Shown piece by piece: positions 16,697 through 25,301 of a stretch of 34,467 nucleotides of DNA. Every line of letters starts with the position of its first letter. Position 1 is the stretch's first letter. Under the pieces are notes generated by a model. That model made no database searches. It was not told the DNA's origin and saw only the letters and a list, made by a program, of their open reading frames with translations. This stretch comes from Planctomycetes bacterium RIFCSPLOWO2_12_38_17 (lineage in GTDB: Bacteria > Planctomycetota > Brocadiia > Brocadiales > Brocadiaceae), in NCBI GenBank assembly GCA_001830285.1, contig MHYY01000088.1, positions 1 through 34,467 on the forward strand. Reading direction: 5' to 3'. The translations under genes were made by a program, and so were the position numbers.

Positions 16697-18094
16697 GTGA
16701 AAATACTGCTTGTTCAATCGATCAAAGATAAAAAACGCGTTTTAAACTTGATGCCCCACCTCGGATTAGGCTATTTAGCCACGTCTTTAAGGGAAAAGGG
16801 TACTGTTCAAATACTAGATTGCGTTAAAGAAAAATTTGATTTTGATGACTTTGCTTTCTTTATAAAAAAGAACCAACCTACAGTTGTTGGATTTACAATG
16901 TTCTCGTGTGACAGTGAAAGTGTTAAGCAAGGTATCGAAATTGTTAAGCGTATAAATCCGAATATTGTAACTGTGGTTGGTGGTCCACATCCATCGGGAG
17001 ATTCTCACGGAACAATGAAATATTTACCCGAAGTTGATTTCGCTTTTAAAGGAGAGGCAGAAACGAGTTTCCCATTACTTATTGATTTGCTACTAAATGG
17101 AAACAGTGCTGACGAAAGGCAATTTTCAGCCATTCCCGGCTTGGTTTGGAAAAAGGATAATACGATTGTTTGTAATCAACCTAAATTTTCTGATGACCTG
17201 GATTCCCTTGGCTTCCCGAGTTGGGATTTAATCATGCCACATACATACAAAGGTGTACCAAACGGCGTATTTTTAAAACAGGCCCCTTTTGCACCTATTA
17301 TTACAACACGAGGGTGTCCATATGCGTGCACTTTTTGTGCAGGACACAATGTAACTGGGAAAAAAATCAGAAGGCGAACGATTGATCACATTATTGAAGA
17401 AATCAAGATATTACACTTAAAGTATGGTATTAGAGAAATTCATATTGAAGATGATAATTTTACCTTTGATAATGAGTTTGCCAAAAAAGTGTGTGAAGAG
17501 ATAATTAGGTTGAATTATCCTCTCACCTTTTCCTGCCCCAACGGAGTTCGCCTGGACCGGGTTGATAGAGAATTGTTGGAATTGATGAAAAGGGCAGGTT
17601 GGTATATTATATTCGTGGGAATAGAGTCGGGCAGTGAACGTATCTTAAAACACATGAAGAAAAGTCTGAAAAAAGAACAGATTCGCGAAAAGGTTTCTTT
17701 AATACGAGATGTTGGGTTAGAGGCCTCGGGATACTTTATTTTAGGTTATCCCGAAGAAACAAAAGAAGACATTTACGAAACCATCCGATTTGCCAGATCA
17801 CTTGATTTAAACTGGGCACAGTTTGCCACTTTTATACCAATACCAGGCAGTGACATAATACATTCTTCAAAGATTCACATTTTTGACGAAAATGTTAATT
17901 GGACAAACTTTTTTAATACAGAGGTACCCTATTCACCCCCTGGAATTTCGAAAAAGGAACTAAAGAAGCTGCAAAAAGAGGCCTTTTATAGTTTCTATGT
18001 GAGACCAAAAGTAATTTGGCAATTAATTAAAAAAATTAGGCGTGATAACTTTCGATTGATCATGAGACGATGTTTTGCATATCTCTTTAATTGA
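16697..18094 (+). CDS. B12-binding-type radical SAM enzyme
   Basis: About 465 residues. The N-terminal domain starts VKILLVQSIKDKKRVL, then LGLGYLATSLREKG and VTVVGGPHPSG, a cobalamin-binding-like fold lacking the DxHxxG axial-ligand motif. The barrel has TTRGCPYACTFCAG (C207, C211, C214 from the GTG start), then IEDDNFTFD, VGIESGSERILK and GYFILGYPEET. Two starts are possible: GTG 16697, where homology begins, and TTG 16670; neither has a strong ribosome site. It is similar in length and motif order to the genes at 18110 and 26338, forming a paralogous set. Substrate unknown; context suggests a glycan or its lipid carrier. Confidence 0.85.
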   Translation: MKILLVQSIKDKKRVLNLMPHLGLGYLATSLREKGTVQILDCVKEKFDFDDFAFFIKKNQPTVVGFTMFSCDSESVKQGIEIVKRINPNIVTVVGGPHPSGDSHGTMKYLPEVDFAFKGEAETSFPLLIDLLLNGNSADERQFSAIPGLVWKKDNTIVCNQPKFSDDLDSLGFPSWDLIMPHTYKGVPNGVFLKQAPFAPIITTRGCPYACTFCAGHNVTGKKIRRRTIDHIIEEIKILHLKYGIREIHIEDDNFTFDNEFAKKVCEEIIRLNYPLTFSCPNGVRLDRVDRELLELMKRAGWYIIFVGIESGSERILKHMKKSLKKEQIREKVSLIRDVGLEASGYFILGYPEETKEDIYETIRFARSLDLNWAQFATFIPIPGSDIIHSSKIHIFDENVNWTNFFNTEVPYSPPGISKKELKKLQKEAFYSFYVRPKVIWQLIKKIRRDNFRLIMRRCFAYLFN

Positions 18095-18109
18095 TAATCT
18101 ATTAATGCT

Positions 18110-19531
18110 ATGAAAACACCGCTTTATAAGCAGAATAAGAAAATACTCTTTGTAACACCTTCTTATTCGAATGCTATTTACAAAAAATCTAAGATGAAAT
18201 CAGTTATTGCCACGTTTCCGTTTGCTGGTTCTGCGGTGCTTGCTGGCGCATTAGTTCAATGCGATTATGAAGTCGCAATTGCCGACTTGAATGTAGCGGA
18301 AGACGCAGAAAGATATTTGATATCGAAATTAGAATCGTTCAAGCCGGATTATGTTGGTATAAGTTTTACCACACCGCTTTTCTATGAAATGAAGAAGATT
18401 GTGGAAATGATTAAAAAATTTAATAGAGAAATTACTGCAATTGCCGGCGGGCCTCATGCCTCCGCATTGCCGAGAGAAACGCTGCTGGGTACTTTGTTGG
18501 ATCTTGTTGTTGTAGGCGAGGGAGATCAAACAATTGTGGATATCCTTTCGGGTAAGAAATGGGAATCCATACATGGGATAGCGTATAAACAAGGAAGAGA
18601 TGTAGTGTCCACTCCAGTGAGAGGACTTGTGGAGAACTTAGATGATCTTTCGTATCCAGCCTGGCATCTTTATGACGTCAGTAAATATAGGGGTACACCC
18701 ATATTTAATCGGGAAAATCCCCTTGGTTTTTATGAAACGAGCCGAGGGTGTTTCTCCCGATGCACCTATTGTAGTAGTCGGAATATTTTCGGCATGAAGT
18801 ACCGGTATAAAACTCCTGAGAGGGTAGTTGATGAGATTGAATATATGTTAAAAATGGGTTTTAAGGAAGTACATCCTATAGATGATGGTTTTTCTACTGA
18901 TATAAAACGTGCTAAGGCAGTATGTAATGAAATTATAAAGAGAGGGATAAAAATAAATTGGTATCCACAGGGTGGTCTTCGAGTAGACCGGGTAAACAAA
19001 GAGCTTTTTGATTTGATGTACAAGGCTGGATGTTACCGAATTCCCTTTGGCATAGAATCTGGAAGTCAATTAATCATTGATAATATAAAGAAGGGAATAA
19101 AACTTTGGCAGGTGGAACAGGCGGTAAAGTGGGCAAGGGATGCAGGGCTTGAGACCGTTGGCTATTTTATGTTAGGGCTTCCAGGTGAAACAGTTAAAAC
19201 AATAGAGGAAACCATCGCTTTTTCACATAAGTTGGACTTGGATTATGCTAAATTTTCAATAACAATTCCATTGCCTGGCTCACCTTTATATGATGATTGG
19301 AAAAGGAGTAATATAATTAAAACGGATAACTGGGAAATGTTTAATTTTGCCTCACCTGACGAAGTGTATGCGCATCCAAACTTGAGTTGGGACACTTTAA
19401 ATAAATATTATAAAAGAGCTCATCGTGCCTTTTGTTGGAGGTTTGCGTATATTTTTAAGAGGGTTATTCGCAACTTTAAAGACTTTAATTTTATTGAGGA
19501 TGTAAAAGCCGCTTTGAAGGTTAAGTGGTAA
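18110..19531 (+). CDS. B12-binding-type radical SAM enzyme
   Basis: 473 residues, 15 bases after the previous paralogue. The N-terminal ILFVTPSYSN and AGSAVLAGALVQ belong to the B12-binding-like domain, with ITAIAGGPHASALP. The barrel motif is SRGCFSRCTYCSS (C214, C218, C221), followed by VHPIDDGFSTD, FGIESGSQLIID and GYFMLGLPGET. The C-terminal helical part is complete. It lies next to a GT2 glycosyltransferase and most likely acts in the same pathway. Two adjacent paralogues suggest sequential or alternative modifications. Confidence 0.85.
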   Translation: MKTPLYKQNKKILFVTPSYSNAIYKKSKMKSVIATFPFAGSAVLAGALVQCDYEVAIADLNVAEDAERYLISKLESFKPDYVGISFTTPLFYEMKKIVEMIKKFNREITAIAGGPHASALPRETLLGTLLDLVVVGEGDQTIVDILSGKKWESIHGIAYKQGRDVVSTPVRGLVENLDDLSYPAWHLYDVSKYRGTPIFNRENPLGFYETSRGCFSRCTYCSSRNIFGMKYRYKTPERVVDEIEYMLKMGFKEVHPIDDGFSTDIKRAKAVCNEIIKRGIKINWYPQGGLRVDRVNKELFDLMYKAGCYRIPFGIESGSQLIIDNIKKGIKLWQVEQAVKWARDAGLETVGYFMLGLPGETVKTIEETIAFSHKLDLDYAKFSITIPLPGSPLYDDWKRSNIIKTDNWEMFNFASPDEVYAHPNLSWDTLNKYYKRAHRAFCWRFAYIFKRVIRNFKDFNFIEDVKAALKVKW

Positions 19532-19609
19532 CACAAAGCACCTATACCTTATGATATGGTAAGGTTTGGAGATGCTTATTCCCGAAGTAGGGATATGGAG
19601 GTGAACATT

Positions 19610-20773
19610 TTGCAAAATGAATTAGAGTTGTCGGTTATAATGCCTTGCCTAAATGAGGCGGAGACACTCGAAACCTGTATTAAAAAAGCACAAGAAACAA
19701 TAAAGAGGTATGGTATTCTCGGAGAAATTATAATTGTAGATAATGGTAGCATCGACTGTTCACAGGACATAGCCAGAATGTGTGGTGCACGAGTTGTTCA
19801 GGTTGGAACTAAAGGATATGGCGCTGCTCTCTTGGGAGGCATAAATGCTGCAAGAGGAAGGTTTATTATTATGGGAGATGCAGACGACAGTTATGATTTT
19901 TCGAATATAATCGGCTTTGTAGAAAAATTACGTGAAGGTTATGATCTGGTAATGGGATGCCGCTTACCCTCCGGGGGAGGAATGATTATGCCAGGCGCAA
20001 TGCCATGGAAACACAGATGGATTGGAAATCCTGCTTTATCCACGATAGGCAGATTGTTTTTTAAATCACCTGTTTCTGATTTCCATTGTGGTCTTCGGGC
20101 ATTCAGGAAAGATGCTATTGAGAAATTGGAATTGCGTACAACAGGGATGGAATTTGCTTCTGAGATGGTCATTAAGGCCACAATTATGGGGTTGTGTATC
20201 ACGCAGATACCAATAACTCTTTATAAAGATGGTAGATCAATACCACCGCATTTACGGAGTTGGCGTGATGGCTGGCGGCATTTGCGGTTCATGTTGATGT
20301 ATAGTCCGCGATGGCTATTCCTAATACCAGGATCAATGCTTTTCACAATAAGTCTAAGTTTCTTTATCTTATTAGAACTGGGCCCTATCAGAATAGGAAG
20401 CATTGTATTTGATACGAATACGCTCCTGGTGTTTGCCATGACAATTCTCTTTGGATTTCAATTAATAGCTTTTTCTATTTATACAAAAGCCTTTGCAATT
20501 ACTGAAGGTCTTTTGCCAGATGATCCTACATTTAAAAAATTATGTAAACTCATTACCCTTGAAGTGGGTATTTTGACAGGAGTTAGTCTTTTCCTGTTAG
20601 GTTTCGGCTTGATTGTCTATGGCGTTTTTAACTGGTGGAAGGCAGATTTTGGTAGTTTATCTTCCCCTGAGAGTTTACGTATTACTGTTCCCGGAATAAC
20701 AACATCGGTTCTAGGAGTGCAGATAATTTTCTCTAGCTTTTTCCTGAGTATCCTTGGATTAAGCCGCAAATAA
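19610..20773 (+). CDS. GT2 polyprenyl-phosphate glycosyltransferase with membrane C-terminus
   Basis: DPM1-type GT2: LSVIMPCLNEAETLE, IIIVDNGSIDCS, IIMGDADDSYDF (DxD-like metal site) and DFHCGLRAFRKDAI. The last 150 residues hold about four hydrophobic segments (for example around LFLIPGSMLFTISLSFFILL). Such enzymes transfer a sugar to polyprenyl phosphate on the inner face of the cytoplasmic membrane. A GGAGGT at 19597-19602 places the start at TTG 19610; in-frame ATGs at 19595 and 19556 are alternatives and would lengthen the protein by 5 or 18 residues. The lipid-linked product could feed the GT-C enzyme that follows 13 bases later. Confidence 0.85.
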   Translation: MQNELELSVIMPCLNEAETLETCIKKAQETIKRYGILGEIIIVDNGSIDCSQDIARMCGARVVQVGTKGYGAALLGGINAARGRFIIMGDADDSYDFSNIIGFVEKLREGYDLVMGCRLPSGGGMIMPGAMPWKHRWIGNPALSTIGRLFFKSPVSDFHCGLRAFRKDAIEKLELRTTGMEFASEMVIKATIMGLCITQIPITLYKDGRSIPPHLRSWRDGWRHLRFMLMYSPRWLFLIPGSMLFTISLSFFILLELGPIRIGSIVFDTNTLLVFAMTILFGFQLIAFSIYTKAFAITEGLLPDDPTFKKLCKLITLEVGILTGVSLFLLGFGLIVYGVFNWWKADFGSLSSPESLRITVPGITTSVLGVQIIFSSFFLSILGLSRK

Positions 20774-20786
20774 AGAAGCTGCTCAT

Positions 20787-22001
20787 ATGATAAACAAAAT
20801 ACTATCAGAGAAAAAAATATTGATTTTTATAATATTTATCGCTGTTCTTATGCGATTTATTGCGCTTATTTTTTTTATGCAAAAATACAACATAACTGTT
20901 CATGATAATGGAATGAATGCTTATCCGCTGGTTGATGATTCTCGGGGATATTATCAAGGCGCCATAAACTTAATTGAAAATAAAGGATATAATGTAAGTT
21001 CTTATCCGCCTGGTTATTCAGTATTTTTGAGTATATTGTATTATTTTTTTGGAACAAGTATATTGGCATATGCAATTCCTCAGATAATACTAGGGTCTGC
21101 CTGTTGCTATTTTACCTATGTTATTGCGAAAGAAACATTTTCTTCAAAAATAGGATTAATCGCAAGTTTTATGTTATCAGTATATCCTCCAATTGTTTGG
21201 TGGACTTCATATATACGTAGTGAAAATTTATTTATACCATTGCAGTTACTCTCTATTATTTTTTTTATGAGGGCACTTAAAAACAATTTTGATTCTAGAA
21301 ATATCATTTTGTCAGGAATTTTTTTCACTAGTTCGTTTTTTTGTAGAAATGTTATACTTTATTTACCCATATTTATTGCATTTTACCTTTTTATTTTCTT
21401 TTTTAGAACGAAAAGAAAGAGGTTAATAGTTGTTGTTACTACCTTCTTCCTGTCGTGTTATATACCTCCATTGTTATGGGCATATAGGAATTATGTTTGT
21501 TATGGCCAATTTACTTCAACTGCTGCTGATGACTGGGCTGCATTCTCTGGTTGTAATAATTTACCAACGGCAAACCTGCCATTTTTTGATTTGTATGAAA
21601 TAGTACTTGATTATAATAAGGAAGGTGACGGTTTATCAGGAATAGGGGGCGTTGCTTTTGTTAAGGAATATCCAATGAAATACTTAAAACTGTGCCTCAA
21701 AAGATTTCTTGCCTATTGGAGTCCTACAACAAAAACGCCTCGTTTTATAAAAAAGGTAGTAGATACTTTAGTTTATATCATTGTCTTTCCAATGGCACTT
21801 TATGGATTTTATAAATCGAAATGGTGGGCAGGTTTTAAACCAGCCCCTACTCTTCTTATTACTGTAATTTTGTACTATACAGTTTTGCATTCCCTCGTGG
21901 CGCTTGATCATAATCTAATTTATACATATCCAATCATACCTCTCGTATGTATTTTTTCAGCGTATGGATATTATGCATATTTTAAACCTTCCAAAACATG
22001 A
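20787..22001 (+). CDS. GT-C (GT39/PMT-like) membrane glycosyltransferase
   Basis: 404 residues with roughly nine to ten hydrophobic membrane segments from residue 10 onward. The first external loop holds YPLVDDSRGYYQGA, equivalent to the catalytic acidic loop of GT-C enzymes that use polyprenyl-phosphate sugars. SSYPPGYSVFLS and YPPIVWWTSYIRSEN match the loops of ArnT/PMT_2-like proteins. It would act on the periplasmic side, using a lipid-linked sugar donor such as that made by the preceding GT2. Acceptor unknown. ATG 20787 follows AGAAG; the length is on the short side for this class, but the membrane core is complete. Confidence 0.75.
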   Translation: MINKILSEKKILIFIIFIAVLMRFIALIFFMQKYNITVHDNGMNAYPLVDDSRGYYQGAINLIENKGYNVSSYPPGYSVFLSILYYFFGTSILAYAIPQIILGSACCYFTYVIAKETFSSKIGLIASFMLSVYPPIVWWTSYIRSENLFIPLQLLSIIFFMRALKNNFDSRNIILSGIFFTSSFFCRNVILYLPIFIAFYLFIFFFRTKRKRLIVVVTTFFLSCYIPPLLWAYRNYVCYGQFTSTAADDWAAFSGCNNLPTANLPFFDLYEIVLDYNKEGDGLSGIGGVAFVKEYPMKYLKLCLKRFLAYWSPTTKTPRFIKKVVDTLVYIIVFPMALYGFYKSKWWAGFKPAPTLLITVILYYTVLHSLVALDHNLIYTYPIIPLVCIFSAYGYYAYFKPSKT

Positions 22002-22011
22002 ATTTATATTT

Positions 22012-22197
22012 ATGGCAAAATTAAATAATAATAGTCACAATATATCCATCATTGTACCTACTTATAATGAAAAAGAGACCATTATCAGTTTTTTGGAAAA
22101 GGTGACCCATCAGATTTCAAAGAACAATTTTGATGCGGGAATCATTGTTGTTGATGATGGGTCTCCGGGTGGAACTACAAAACAAAACGGACGATAG
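22012..22197 (+). pseudogene. N-terminal fragment of a DPM1-like GT2
   Basis: From ATG 22012 the frame reads ISIIVPTYNEKETIISFLEK and IIVVDDGSPGGT, the beginning of a dolichyl/polyprenyl-phosphate mannosyltransferase-type GT2. It then degenerates and stops at 22195, before the DxD motif. About 60 of an expected 230 or more residues remain. Intact relatives sit at 19610 and 23513. A remnant of another gene follows within 15 bases, marking a deletion junction. Confidence 0.7.
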
Positions 22198-22209
22198 AAC
22201 AATTTATGA

Positions 22210-22311
22210 GAGCAGTCGTTTAGTGAGATGTGGAAATTACCAAAGACATCTCAGTACAGAAAAGGGATCAAAAATTGTCCGGCTGGTTGGATTCAATGTA
22301 ATGCAATATAG
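22210..22311 (+). pseudogene. C-terminal (SPASM) remnant of a radical SAM protein
   Basis: Between two in-frame stops lie 33 codons reading EQSFSEMWKLPKTSQYRKG and then NCPAGWIQCNA. The pattern E-Q-S-F-x-E-x-W...R...I-x-N-C-x-x-x-W-x-x-C is the end of SPASM-type radical SAM enzymes, where the last cysteines bind an auxiliary cluster. No upstream part of such a gene exists here; the fragment abuts the truncated GT2. The bases from 22312 to 22380 hold nothing more I can identify. Short length limits certainty. Confidence 0.5.
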
Positions 22312-22380
22312 TTCCATCGAATATCTTTGCCTTTTTATAAGTGGGTTGTATAAAGTCCTTTTTCATTCAAATTTTAAGCG

Positions 22381-23520
22381 ATGTTTTCCTTAACGACTAA
22401 ATTTTCCATTATAAAAGCCCTGGTAACAAAAAATAGTCCTTTTTACATCCAGTTCTTTATTAACTCCCGGTGCAATTTGAAATGCAAAATGTGCAGTATT
22501 GTTAGTTCAAATAAAGAATATAAAGAGGTATCTTTAGATGATATAAGAAAGATAGTAAAGAATTTGGTAAAGATTGGAGCTGGAGTCGTCCTTCTTACAG
22601 GTGGTGAACCATTTTTAAGAGAAGACCTGCCTGAAATAGTAAGGATTTTTACTGAAAGCGGACTGAATGTCCGACTTCAAACTGCTGGTTTAATAACAAA
22701 AAAGGAAGCTTTAAAGGCGTGTGTTGAGGCGGGAGCAAAAGATATCTGTGTTTCTTTAGATTCTCTAGACAAGGAAAAACAAGATTTTATAAACGGTGTA
22801 AAAGGTTCCTGGGAAAAGGCAATACAAACAATTGCAAACATCTCTGATGTATTCCCGAAAAGAGGAAAGGTCTGTGCCCTTGGCTGTGTATTGTCGAGTT
22901 ATAACCTTGAAGAAATCCCTCTTATTGTTAAATTTGCCACGAAAATTGGATGGTATGTATCTCTTGTGCCTGTTCATGTTAATCAACAGAATAATTCCTA
23001 TGCATTCCGAAGTCATGATAAATCTTTTGCTATTGAACCAAACCAACATAAATCAGTGGATGATTTATTTGAAAAGTTATTTACGATGAAAAGAGAAGGA
23101 TTTAATCTTTTTGATTCAGAAACGTATTTGAAAAGCAGTTTGTATTTTATAAAGAATGGAACTCCGCTGTGGAGAAAGAAGGGAATCTGTGACAGCCCAA
23201 ATTTATATTTTGTAATCTTGCCTAACGGGGATTTTTCAATTTGCTGTGATAACCGCATAGAAGATAAAGTATCTTTGATAGACGACCGTTTTCCAGAGGT
23301 ATACTTTGACAAGATTTTTAGGAAAAGTATATATGAAATCAAGTCAAAATGTATTGGCTGTCAGTATGGAAGTTATCCCGAAATGAGCTTGATGGTACGA
23401 GATTTAGGAACAGTTGTGGAGAGGGTCGTTATGGCACGTAAAGTCGAAAAGAATCTTACTCGATCGTATTCTTGCGAAGAATTACTTACCATTATTGACG
23501 AGATCAAGAAAAATGGATAA
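22381..23520 (+). CDS. SPASM-type radical SAM enzyme
   Basis: 379 residues. The cluster motif SRCNLKCKMC (C31, C35, C38) is followed by LLTGGEPFLREDL (SAM-binding GGE) and ICVSLDSLDKEKQDF. The C-terminal part has CDSPNLYFVILPNGDFSICCD and CIGCQYGSYPE, cysteines typical of a SPASM or twitch auxiliary-cluster domain. No B12-binding domain is present, unlike the larger paralogues nearby. Family roles include peptide and sugar maturation; in this place a glycan precursor is likely. There is no clear ribosome site before ATG 22381, but a stop at 22375 in the same frame fixes the upstream limit. The 3' end overlaps the next GT2 by eight bases. Confidence 0.85.
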   Translation: MFSLTTKFSIIKALVTKNSPFYIQFFINSRCNLKCKMCSIVSSNKEYKEVSLDDIRKIVKNLVKIGAGVVLLTGGEPFLREDLPEIVRIFTESGLNVRLQTAGLITKKEALKACVEAGAKDICVSLDSLDKEKQDFINGVKGSWEKAIQTIANISDVFPKRGKVCALGCVLSSYNLEEIPLIVKFATKIGWYVSLVPVHVNQQNNSYAFRSHDKSFAIEPNQHKSVDDLFEKLFTMKREGFNLFDSETYLKSSLYFIKNGTPLWRKKGICDSPNLYFVILPNGDFSICCDNRIEDKVSLIDDRFPEVYFDKIFRKSIYEIKSKCIGCQYGSYPEMSLMVRDLGTVVERVVMARKVEKNLTRSYSCEELLTIIDEIKKNG

Positions 23521-24484
23521 TGTTGGCAGTGTTATGTATTCAATAGTTGTCCCTGTCTATAACGAAGAAAATGTTATTAAAGAATTTTACAACAGAACAA
23601 CGGCAGTCTTAAGTAGCTTAAAAGAAAGATATGAAATTATTTTCATTAATGATGGAAGTGTTGATAATTCGTTAACTATTCTTAGGGAACTTCATGCCGA
23701 AGATTCGAGCGTTAAAGTAATAAATTTTTCCAGAAACTTCGGTCATCAGATGGCTATAACAGCAGGCATGGATTATTCTGCCGGCAATGCGGTAATTATT
23801 ATGGATTCAGATTTACAAGATCCTCCGGAAGTAATTGCAAAACTTGTTGAAAGATGGAAAGAGGGTCATGATGTCGTTTATGCGGTAAGGGAAGCAAGAA
23901 AAGGGGAAACCTTATTTAAGAGATTAACCGCAACATTATTTTATAGGTTGATTGTAAAAATTACAAATGTAAGTATGCATGCCGATGTAGGAGATTTCAG
24001 ACTTATGGATAAAAAGGTCATTGATATATTCCGAACGGTACGAGAAAGACACCGATTTATCAGAGGCCTTGTTTTCTGGGTAGGTTTTAAGCAAACAGGC
24101 ATTTCTTACATCAGGAATGAACGATTTGCAGGAGAAACAAAATATCCCTTTAGGAAAATGTTGAAGTTTGCAATTGATGGTATCACGTCTTTTTCCTTTC
24201 TTCCGTTACAGTTGGCTATGTATGCAGGTGCGATTATATCTCTGATGAGTTTTGCCAGTGGCATATATATACTTTGCCTGAGAATTATTACTGGACGGTT
24301 TATTCCAGGTATCGCCGGAATTTTGGTGTCTGTTTTATTTTTGGGAGGGATACAGTTATTGTTTCTCGGTTTAATTGGTGAGTATATAGGAAGAATGTAC
24401 GATGAGATTAAGCAAAGACCGCTTTACATTGTACAAGAATTTTTAGGGTTCAATCAGAAAAACAACAATGAGATATCCTGTTGA
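23513..24484 (+). CDS. GT2 polyprenyl-phosphate glycosyltransferase (GtrB/ArnC-like)
   Basis: 323 residues from ATG 23513: YSIVVPVYNEENVIKEFY, IIFINDGSVDNS, FSRNFGHQMAITAGMDYS, VIIMDSDLQDPPEV (DxD site), DVGDFRLMDKKVID and a C-terminal pair of membrane segments ending in LFLGLIGEYIGRMYDEIK. This is the full GtrB/ArnC-type layout, so it should charge polyprenyl phosphate with a sugar for use by a GT-C enzyme outside. The longer frame back to 23414 lies inside the radical SAM gene and lacks homology. The eight-base overlap upstream and 17-base overlap downstream point to a coupled operon. Confidence 0.9.
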   Translation: MDNVGSVMYSIVVPVYNEENVIKEFYNRTTAVLSSLKERYEIIFINDGSVDNSLTILRELHAEDSSVKVINFSRNFGHQMAITAGMDYSAGNAVIIMDSDLQDPPEVIAKLVERWKEGHDVVYAVREARKGETLFKRLTATLFYRLIVKITNVSMHADVGDFRLMDKKVIDIFRTVRERHRFIRGLVFWVGFKQTGISYIRNERFAGETKYPFRKMLKFAIDGITSFSFLPLQLAMYAGAIISLMSFASGIYILCLRIITGRFIPGIAGILVSVLFLGGIQLLFLGLIGEYIGRMYDEIKQRPLYIVQEFLGFNQKNNNEISC

Positions 24485-25295
24485 CGTTGAAGACAAGCAT
24501 GTATCAGAAGAGACTTTTCACGATAAATGGGCAAAAGAAATAAATCCTTCAGAACTATTAGTCTATGAGACTTTTGAATCCATTACGGCAGTTGAAAATA
24601 AATATGCCCTCAGTACCTTTGGAGATATAGCCGGAAAAGCACTCCTTGATTTGGGTTGTGGAGCTGGTGAAACATCTGTTTATTTTGCGTTAAAAGGAGC
24701 AAAGGTCACGGCTGTGGATATTTCAGCAGAAATGCTCAAGATAACAGAAAAACTATCAAATCAATATGGTGTAAATGTTATAACTATTCGGTCTGTAGTT
24801 GAGAAATTGGAATTCCCAAACAGTTCATTCGATTATGTATTTGGTAATGGAGTATTGCATCACGTTCAGCTTAACCAGTCGATAAAAGAAATTAAGAGAG
24901 TCTTAAAGCCAAACGGGAAGGCTATATTTGTGGAACCATTAAATCATAACCCATTGATTCATGTTTACCGGATACTTGCAAAGAATGTTAGGACGCCTAC
25001 TGAGCATCCCTTTGAATTTAAAGATTTCAAATTAGTGAAAAAACATTTTGGACGGGTAACGCATAGGGAATTCTGGCTATTTTCTTTGCTGATCTTTGTT
25101 ATTTTCCTGTGCAAAGGTGCACATCCTTCTAGAGAACGTTATTGGAAAAAGATTATCGTAGAGGGTGAGAAATACAAGAAAAGTTATACCTTTTTAAAAA
25201 AAATAGATGATTTCATTCTTAAACTATTTCCTTTTCTTGGACGATTTTGCTGGAACACTGTTATTGTACTTGAGAATAACTTTCAACATAAATAG
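24468..25295 (+). CDS. Class I SAM-dependent methyltransferase
   Basis: 275 residues with LLDLGCGAGETSVYFALKG (motif I), VTAVDISAEML (motif II), FDYVFGNGVLHHV (motif post-I/II) and IKRVLKPNGKAIFVEP (motif III), the Methyltransf_11 layout. A hydrophobic stretch near residues 203-213 (LFSLLIFVIFL) may associate with the membrane. It starts inside the preceding GT2. Likely methylates a sugar or the lipid-linked intermediate, but the substrate is not indicated by sequence. Confidence 0.8.
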   Translation: MRYPVDVEDKHVSEETFHDKWAKEINPSELLVYETFESITAVENKYALSTFGDIAGKALLDLGCGAGETSVYFALKGAKVTAVDISAEMLKITEKLSNQYGVNVITIRSVVEKLEFPNSSFDYVFGNGVLHHVQLNQSIKEIKRVLKPNGKAIFVEPLNHNPLIHVYRILAKNVRTPTEHPFEFKDFKLVKKHFGRVTHREFWLFSLLIFVIFLCKGAHPSRERYWKKIIVEGEKYKKSYTFLKKIDDFILKLFPFLGRFCWNTVIVLENNFQHK

Positions 25296-25301
25296 GTTGA
25301 T

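Noticed and set aside
22130-22393. 87-codon plus-strand frame between GT2 fragment and radical SAM gene
   Set aside because: No recognisable motifs; the other two frames of the same bases carry the GT2 and SPASM remnants.
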